Notes under the pieces: generated by a model
What the model was told of the DNA's origin: nothing
The model's database searches: none
What the model saw: the letters and a program-made list of their open reading frames with translations, nothing else
Origin: Arabidopsis thaliana
Lineage: Eukaryota; Streptophyta; Magnoliopsida; Brassicales; Brassicaceae
Direction: 5' to 3'
Length of the DNA stretch: 64,000 bases
NCBI RefSeq assembly: GCF_000001735.4
Contig: NC_003070.9
Location: 3,906,001 to 3,970,000 of the forward strand
Shown: in pieces, positions 57,317 through 64,000 of the stretch
Layout of the letters: each line of letters begins with the position of its first letter
How positions within the stretch are numbered: the stretch's first letter is position 1
Position numbers and translations under genes: made by a program

Positions 57317-57535
57317 CTATGAAGAAGTAGAATCCTTCTTCTTCCTCTGCACAAGATTCTTCATCCAATTGACACCAATAAATACAACAATCTTGGCTTT
57401 GTTAATCCCTGCTTTGGTCTTGCCGGACTTTTTCCCGGTGACGTCTTTTTTGCCGTCAGTTGTCTCCTCCGCAGCCATCACCCCAATTCCTCCGGTCCCC
57501 CATTGATCCGCCCAACTAGGTGCTTCACTCGCCAT
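57317..57535 (-). CDS. Conserved small plant protein, 72 residues, function unknown
   Basis: A 72-residue ORF with the distinctive N-terminus MASEAPSWADQWGTGGIGVM, followed by a Lys/Gly-rich middle (KKDVTGKKSGKTKAG) and a C-terminal block FIGVNWMKNLVQRKKK. I recall the same N-terminal and GxxWxKNL pattern in other small plant proteins, so I think it is a genuine family, but I know no function. There is no signal peptide or membrane segment. On the - strand upstream of the ATG, splice signals suggest a short leader intron (57631-57564, GTATTTG to CTGATAG). The upstream exon is pyrimidine-rich. The overlapping ORF on the + strand is its antisense shadow. Confidence 0.8.
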   Translation of the reverse strand: MASEAPSWADQWGTGGIGVMAAEETTDGKKDVTGKKSGKTKAGINKAKIVVFIGVNWMKNLVQRKKKDSTSS

Positions 57536-58859
57536 TTTATAATGATCCCAATATCTTATGTACCTATCAGAACATATTAGTTGAAATCGAATAATCTATG
57601 AATATATAAGCATGACCAAACAAACAAATACCTCTGATTCTTGGAGCTCTTCTTGGTAAAGACTAAAGAGAGAATGACCGATTTTGGATGAGCAAGATAA
57701 GTGGAAATGTGGAGAATGTAGACTAATAGTGGATGGGTTGTCAATCTTTTGTTTTTAATGTAATATAATTATACTATATATTCCCTATTTGCTTGTCGTC
57801 TTTTTATCTAAAGCTTTTATTGTTTGATACAAAATGTTTAAATATGATTTTTGGGTTGTCATGGAATGGACTTGCCAACTCAAGTTAGTTCGTTTCCAAC
57901 TTGCAAAGCAAACGTTGTTTTGGAATCTTTCAACTTTATTTATAACGCATAAGAAGAACCTAATCATACGAAATCATTTTTTATTTTGTAGTTCCATAAT
58001 TTACTCCACAAAACTTGTTCTATTTTTATAACTCTAAAAGTCCTAATTCCACTTTCTATAATCATGGAAGAAATGTAAAGTTTAAACATAAATCAATGTT
58101 TAGGGTATCAAAATGTCTCAAACACCAGTCACTGGAAATATCGCAATTTTTATATGAAAAATCGATCGGATATATATGATAAAATATGCATTTACAAAAC
58201 CGTCTAAACAAGTTAAAATAGCGAAGGACTTGTAGCCCCTAAACTGTGGTTAATAGACATCAAAATCATCTGTGTAAAATGTTTAGATTAATTATTCATG
58301 AGTGACGAGTACTTTGTTTTACAACAAACACAAAAATAAATCACATAGATATGTTAATGATCTAAGTCTAACGCTTAAAATATCGGCTTATAACACTCGC
58401 CCCATATTTTGTTCCTCAACAATATGTATTTTGCCAAATTTAAATCCGAATAACAACAACACAATGACAATACTATCACATACTACTAACTACGTATGCA
58501 TGGTCCCAAGATATTTATCTTTTTGGAAAATTTACTTTAGCGCATCCACATGATAGTGTTATTTTCTTTTTACCTACAAAATAAATGAATAAAATAGCAT
58601 CATGAGACATATTATTGTTATGAAATGTGATGAAATACTTGTATTTGTGTTCCTTTCTAGTTAGGAAAGATTAATAAGATAAGCGTAGAGAAATGTAGTA
58701 TTCTATTGTTTAAAAGGAGTTTAGTGAAATATGTTGAAAAGGAAATAGAGGATCTATCCTTGATTAGAAAGATTGAAAGAATGTGCATGAAATTGTCCTA
58801 TCTATGTATTGATCAGAACTATCAACATCTAAATGACTTCTAGTAGACTCAATAGATCT
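57536..58859. other. Intergenic AT-rich region
   Basis: The first 200 bp are the leader and promoter of the small protein gene. The right end is the 3' flank of the ankyrin gene. No other gene is recognised. Confidence 0.5.
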
Positions 58860-60824
58860 CTAATTAATGTTACAATTACCTGAATTATCTGAGTTACTAG
58901 TCCACTTATACCCTGTTGGTATCGTGAATGGATCCACCACTTGTTCCTCATCCACCAAACGCCGCCGTGAGCTCTTGCCGGTGGCATTGATGTTCAGTCT
59001 CAACCAAGAAGGCGTTGAAAACGATGGACGTGAACTTGAGATTCTTCTATCTAATTTTTCATCATCGTGCACGTCATGTTGGTCTTCCATTGCAGCTAAT
59101 AGATGTTTTGGACTTGAGAGCGGTGTGTAGAATTCATCCAACGGTGGAAGAGCCACGAACTTGCTGAATGTCATGACTACTTTTACTGTTGGGATCACCG
59201 GTATGGACAACTAAATACCAAAAAGATGGAAAAAAAATTGATGTGAAAAAGCAAAATCTAAACCGGTTTTGGATTTTTTACGTCCCAACAAACTGTAATC
59301 TTTTACTGTTAGTAAAATACCGAATCTCAAATCCGAACCAAACCAAACCATATAAATTTGATAACCTAAAAGCCTAAACCAAATCGTAAACGATTCATTT
59401 TGTTCCTCTGACTTTATGAGGAATGTCACATTAGTGCAACTCTAAACATCAACCAATGAAATTACGACACGTCTGATAGAATGTTCATGATACTTAAAAT
59501 TTCTCATGCAAAACGCTTAAAATAAATTTGAGTAATGTCCAAGAATGCCCCTTCTTACCTTGACCGGAAAAGTTCCCGCCGGGAACTTGGTGGTAAGCAG
59601 CTCTCGCATTCTCCGAACAGCCTTGACATGGTTGGCTAAAATATCAAGCAACGGAAGCAACTCCTCTGTTTTCAAAGGAAACTGATCCGTTAACCAAACC
59701 GAAGGACGCAAACTCTTCACAATCTCCTTTTCTTTGATCCGCCCCACAGAAGAATTCGCCACCAGAATCGCCGCTTCCGGTAAAGAAACCGATCTCCTCC
59801 TCTGCTCCCGCCTCTGCGGCCGTAACGGTTCTGACACACTCCGACGAGTCTCGTCCAAACGCAAACCCTGCTCTTTTCCGACTTTTCTTGATTTAAAACT
59901 AAAACTAACGTTTTCGACATCGTAAGCTTTAGCTTTCCACTCTCCGACAGTTTCAATCTTCGCTTGCCGTCGCCAATTCGTAATCTCAACGAGCTTTGCT
60001 TTAGTAACATCCATCCCCGGACGGTACAAGCTAGATTGACCACAAAAGCCAGCTATATCGCTATCGCTAATCGGATCTTTAGCGTTTTCGAAAGCGTTCA
60101 AGATCGTTTTATCGTCTCTGTTTAACACAAGCAACGTACCAGGAGACACATCAAGAAACTCATCTCCATCACTAAGAAAGAGAAAGCTCTGATTGGCGCG
60201 GCGTATCTTGAAACCGTCGAATCCGGCTAATGAAGTATCGGCGCGTAAATCTCCACCGCGTTTCCATATCTTGTAAGTATCGGAAGGAGCGATTTTTCCG
60301 ACGAATGGAATCACGGAGCTCTCGAAGTGAAATGATATCTCCATGTAGAAATCTCTCATGCGGCTGAGTACGGCGATGAGATGAGGAAGTCTCCGTCTCC
60401 ATTTGCACCACGCCGAACGGTGATGGTCCCGGAGAATTGCCTCCGTGATCTCTGAGTTCCGACGACACAAAGCCTCATGCAAGGAGTTCCACCCGGCGGC
60501 GTTTTGGAGCGTGATATCAGCACCGGCGGAAGATATAGTCTTTGCCGCGAAAACGTCGCCGAGACGTACGGCTAAATGGAGAGGCGTCTCTCCAAAGGGA
60601 ACGTCACGGCGGTCGATGACGGTGGAGATTTTCTCCGCGACTCGCTCTTGGCTCATTGAGTCGGACTCGGTGTGGATTTGTTCCGGGTCGGTTAGTTTAG
60701 GCAAAGACGAAACCAGACGAGTCAAACCGGCGTGATCTCCTACAACGACGGCGTAGTGGACGGGACTGTGAGCATAATCATCTATAGTAGTGGCCGGAAT
60801 ATTTGCCGGCGAAGACCTTGCCAT
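58860..60824 (-). CDS. Ankyrin-repeat protein with GPCR-chaperone (ANKRD13-like) domain
   Basis: Two exons on the - strand, 60824-59559 and 59210-58860, join in phase 0 (FPVK then LSIPVIPTVKVVMTFSKF) to 538 residues. Ankyrin repeats occupy about residues 18-130 (HSPVHYAVVVGDHAGLTRLV, GETPLHLAVRLGDVFAAKTI, GWNSLHEALCRRN). From about residue 145 follows the conserved domain seen in metazoan ANKRD13 proteins: FYMEISFHFESSVIPFV, DTYKIWKRGGDLRADTSLAG and GTLLVLNRDDKTILNAFE. The C-terminal part has a Ser/Arg-rich linker and the end block VDPFTIPTGYKW. In animals ANKRD13 proteins bind ubiquitinated membrane cargo; the role in plants is not established. The coding part of exon 1 is GC-rich. The intron (59211-59558) has standard borders. 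Confidence 0.93.
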
Positions 60825-61608
60825 GTTTTCCCCGGCGACTGTTATTAAAACTCTAAAGGAGAGAGTTGAATAACTTCTTTTTAATAAAAAGTTTATGTTT
60901 CATATTTATCTCTGACAACAGTCAACGTAAATACAAAATTAAAACTCCATAATCTTTTTGTTCACAGTTTTGACCATTGTTTAAATTCCTTTTAAAATTG
61001 AGTATCCTAGATCTTTGTTTTGGCAACAAATGACTAAACCTTAGATTGTTATTCAAATTCAAAGAAGATCCTTTCACAATTCAAAAGCACAGAGAAATGG
61101 TGCATGAATTTGTAGATAAAGCAATGGGATTCATATGAGGAACAGAAATATATTTGCATCAAAAAATAATCAGTCAATGCAAAAAGGCTAATTAAGTATA
61201 AGTGATGTATTCTATGTGAATTAAGTGTTGTGGTCAAGCAATGACTAATGAATCATAATGACTAATTAAGAGTTTGAACAACATGCACAACCTCTCTTTT
61301 TTTGTTTCCTTTCACAAATGCAAAACCGTCTCTAATTTTACAAAATTAACAGATACAGTGGGCCTATTTTGAATCATGTTAAAAATATTAAGTTTGTAAT
61401 TTGGGCTTATTGAATCATGGATTTGGGCTTATAATTTGGTTTGAAACCTTCTGAGTGCACCTGAGTCTCTGGGACCTGTGTCACTGTTGCTGTTGCCTTG
61501 GTTGGGTTCGGTTTAAAGTTCGTGGCCAAACAGTAACCTTGAGTCTTGCCGTCCTCTGTCATCTATCCACGCCTGAACCCGAAAAACTCTGAAAGCTGAG
61601 CTCTGGTA
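60825..61608. other. Divergent intergenic region between ankyrin gene and CLPP6
   Basis: Contains both 5' leaders. Near CLPP6, GTGGGCCTAT (about 61358) and two TTGGGCTTA elements resemble the TCP-bound site II motifs common in plant nuclear genes for organelle proteins. No gene is seen inside. Confidence 0.55.
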
Positions 61609-63535
61609 ATGGCGGGTTTAGCAATTTCACCTCCTCTCGGTCTTTCCTTCTCTTCTCGAACTCGAAACCCTAAACCCACTTCCTTTCTATCTCACAATCA
61701 AAGGTACTACTAACTTTTCTAAACGCAATCACACACTCTCAAATGATTATGCTGACCTTAAATTTATGAATTTTGATTTGTGTAGGAATCCTATAAGACG
61801 TATAGTTTCTGCTCTACAGAGTCCATATGGAGATTCTCTGAAAGCTGGTAACTTTAAATCATTTGCTTGCTGCTACTAGCTCTAAAGCATTTGGGTTTTA
61901 GGTTTTTTTAAATGTTGGAATTAAGCTGCTTGCTGCTCTTTGATGCTGAAGAGTTTCCGGATTGATTGATTCGTTTCTGAGATTGGGTTGTGTTTGATGT
62001 TTTCAGGACTTTCTAGTAATGTTTCTGGATCCCCAATAAAGATTGACAACAAGGCTCCAAGGTCAGCTCTTTTCTGTTTTGCCTCTTGATTATGTGTCCA
62101 TTTTATGTTCTCACCATAGAAATTGCAATAGCTCACTGCCTCTTCCTATCTTGAACATTCTTAAGTCGTCAACAGTGTACTTTATGTATCCAGTTTTATC
62201 TGTTTCTCTTAGCTGGATTGATTGTTAGAGTTCTTAGTACTAATGTCAACCGATGACAATACGGTTGTAAATTGGTTGATAGATCGCTGAACCTTTCTAA
62301 TTTCAATGTATTTAGCTGGTTTTGTTTCTATGTTGCAATGTTTTAGATTTGGAGTGATAGAGGCGAAAAAGGGAAACCCCCCAGTAATGCCTTCAGTGAT
62401 GACCCCTGGAGGACCTTTAGACCTCTCTTCTGTGTTATTCCGTAACCGCATAATCTTCATCGGGCAACCAATTAACGCACAGGTTGCTCAGCGAGTCATA
62501 TCTCAGCTTGTAACCCTTGCATCTATTGATGATAAATCCGACATCCTGGTTAGCTGAAAGCTCATTGTTTTCCCAATCATTTTTCAATTCTGTAAAGTCT
62601 CATATTTACTTGGAAGTAATCCTTGTTTCAGATGTACTTGAATTGTCCCGGTGGCAGTACTTACTCCGTCCTAGCAATTTATGACTGTATGTCTTGGGTA
62701 GGTTTTCTTTTCCTAGTAACGTTTTCATCTCCTAGAAACTGTGATATATTAACCTATTGAATTTTCTTGAAAATGATCTTCAGATAAAGCCTAAAGTTGG
62801 AACAGTGGCGTTTGGAGTAGCTGCAAGCCAAGGAGCACTTCTTCTTGCTGGAGGTGAAAAAGGAATGCGCTATGCAATGCCAAATACTCGTGTCATGATA
62901 CATCAACCACAAACTGGATGCGGAGTATGGCTCTTGAATTCTCCTTGTCAATACCAATATACCATTCTCGTTGGAAATCTTATATGCATATGAACTTCAT
63001 TGATTTCATGCTAACATAATTTTGCAGGGACATGTAGAGGACGTGAGGAGACAGGTCAATGAAGCCATCGAAGCCCGACAAGTAAGTCTCTCTCTCTCTT
63101 TCTCTCTCTTTATTCTCATGCTTCTTGCTTTAAGAATATGGAAGATCGAGTTTTTGGAGCCAAAACTTGAACCTTTGACTGATTGATCTCTTTGGTTGTA
63201 CATGCAGAAAATTGACAGGATGTATGCAGCTTTCACTGGACAACCTCTGGAGAAAGTGCAGCAATACACTGAAAGAGATCGTTTCTTATCAGCATCTGAG
63301 GTAATTTGCCTCTGGTATCTGAAACATTAACGCGAATTCCTTTTCAACGAGACATGGCTCACTGATAGTTAGGAATTAAGAGGTCTCGCCATATCTCGTG
63401 GACTTTGTCTTTCTTATGTTCCTCATGATCATTCTGTAACGATGTTGAATTCTGCATATGATATTTTCTTGGTTATTTTTTATGCAGGCGCTTGAGTTCG
63501 GGCTCATTGATGGTCTATTGGAAACAGAATACTGA
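61609..63535 (+). CDS. CLPP6: Plastid Clp protease proteolytic subunit ClpP6
   Basis: Exons: 61609-61703, 61786-61847, 62007-62061, 62347-62548, 62632-62697, 62784-62924, 63028-63081, 63208-63300 and 63488-63535, joining to 271 residues. The N-terminus [20 protein letters not shown] is Ser/Arg-rich, a plastid transit peptide. The ClpP fold starts near residue 85 ([20 protein letters not shown]). The serine-protease triad is present: Ser175 in [11 protein letters not shown], His200 in RVMIHQPQ and Asp249 in [21 protein letters not shown] is the conserved substrate-cleft strand. ClpP6 is a member of the stromal ClpP3-6 ring of the plastid Clp core, which degrades proteins unfolded by ClpC and is essential for plastid development. 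The end [11 protein letters not shown] is typical. Confidence 0.97.
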
Positions 63536-64000
63536 AGCAGCATACAGGACAATGCACAACAACAGCTCATTGCAATGTTCAAAGCTTCCATTTTCATTTG
63601 AATATGAACGGTTGTAACTGATATTTGTGCATAAATCAGTTTGGTTTTCTTGGTTTTATTGTCTACTAAACAGAATGAGAAAACTAAACTGTTTATTTTT
63701 TTACTGAAAAATCTGAAAGTTGTGTTCTATTTTTGTTTACACACGATAACCAAGCAAACCGGAACTTTATGGAAAAACCGGATTGGTTAGGTCCAGCTTG
63801 TTACTACTTAATCCTATACAATGCCAATGCATATGTTGCTTTGGTACATAGAATTGCCGGAAATTGGGAACAGTAGTGGCTGCACTGACTCAAAAGCTCT
63901 CCAATAATCTCTCCTTTAGAATTCATTGCAAATATGTGAATCACAAACCAAAAATCGATCTCTGAAACTCTGCTCTCTAGTCACCGTTAAGTTCCTGTCA
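63536..64000. other. 3' flank of CLPP6 and unresolved right edge
   Basis: The first 200 bp fit the CLPP6 3' UTR. The last 250 bp are less AT-rich and might be the 3' end of a gene beyond the edge, possibly on the - strand, but no frame can be supported here. Confidence 0.4.

Noticed and set aside
57123-57506. 127-codon ORF on the + strand
   Set aside because: It overlaps the conserved 72-residue gene in antisense and has no family features.
1-64000. CRISPR arrays, operons, phage or bacterial defence systems, viral insertions
   Set aside because: The window is a plant nuclear chromosome with intron-rich genes; no regularly spaced repeats, bacterial genes or viral genes were seen.

Overview
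The window is nuclear DNA of a flowering plant. It is AT-rich, the genes are compact with many short GT-AG introns, and pentatricopeptide-repeat, F-box and plant P450 genes are present. The gene order and the protein lengths given by my exon joins (CYP71A18, RBP45B, HSP70-16, DTX36, CYP51G1, SS3, B3GALT1, CLPP6, with MIR171B between) match, from memory, the At1g11610 to At1g11750 stretch of Arabidopsis thaliana chromosome 1. No database was searched, so this assignment is recognition only. Exon borders were worked out by hand from splice sites, reading phase and protein continuity.

Layout. Bases 1-6.7 kb hold a tandem family of F-box genes on the + strand: one cut by the window edge, one intact, two decayed. 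A CYP71A cytochrome P450 lies between them on the - strand. From 7.2 to 18.4 kb come a mitochondrial-type PPR protein (-), a tRNA-Trp (-), the three-RRM protein RBP45B (+), a small basic unknown protein (+) and the Hsp110-like HSP70-16 (+). From 18.4 to 22.5 kb there is no gene, but there are diverged repeats and a nearly perfect 101-bp palindrome. The MATE transporter DTX36 (-) follows at 22.5-25.5 kb. Then come about 7 kb without a recognisable gene, containing a foldback element of about 310 bp, and the sterol 14-demethylase CYP51G1 (+) at 32.9-34.6 kb. Next are a BRANCHLESS TRICHOME-like coiled-coil gene (+), an S40/DUF584 gene (+), a second P-class PPR gene (+), starch synthase 3 (+), a Golgi beta-1,3-galactosyltransferase (+), MIR171B (-), a 72-residue conserved small protein (-), an ankyrin/GPCR-chaperone-domain gene (-) and the plastid protease subunit CLPP6 (+).

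The genes do not form a pathway or operon. They are independent plant genes: organelle RNA processing (two PPRs), plastid starch and proteolysis (SS3, CLPP6), sterol synthesis (CYP51G1), detoxification or export (CYP71A, DTX36), Golgi glycosylation, chaperoning, and microRNA control of HAM/SCL6 GRAS factors by miR171.

I found no clearly new biological system. The items most worth checking are the loop-free palindrome at 21341-21441, the foldback at about 27178-27487, a likely extra 5' coding exon for the coiled-coil gene at 35187-35384, a 40-codon ORF upstream of the miR171b hairpin, promoter duplications, and the alternative N-termini of SS3.
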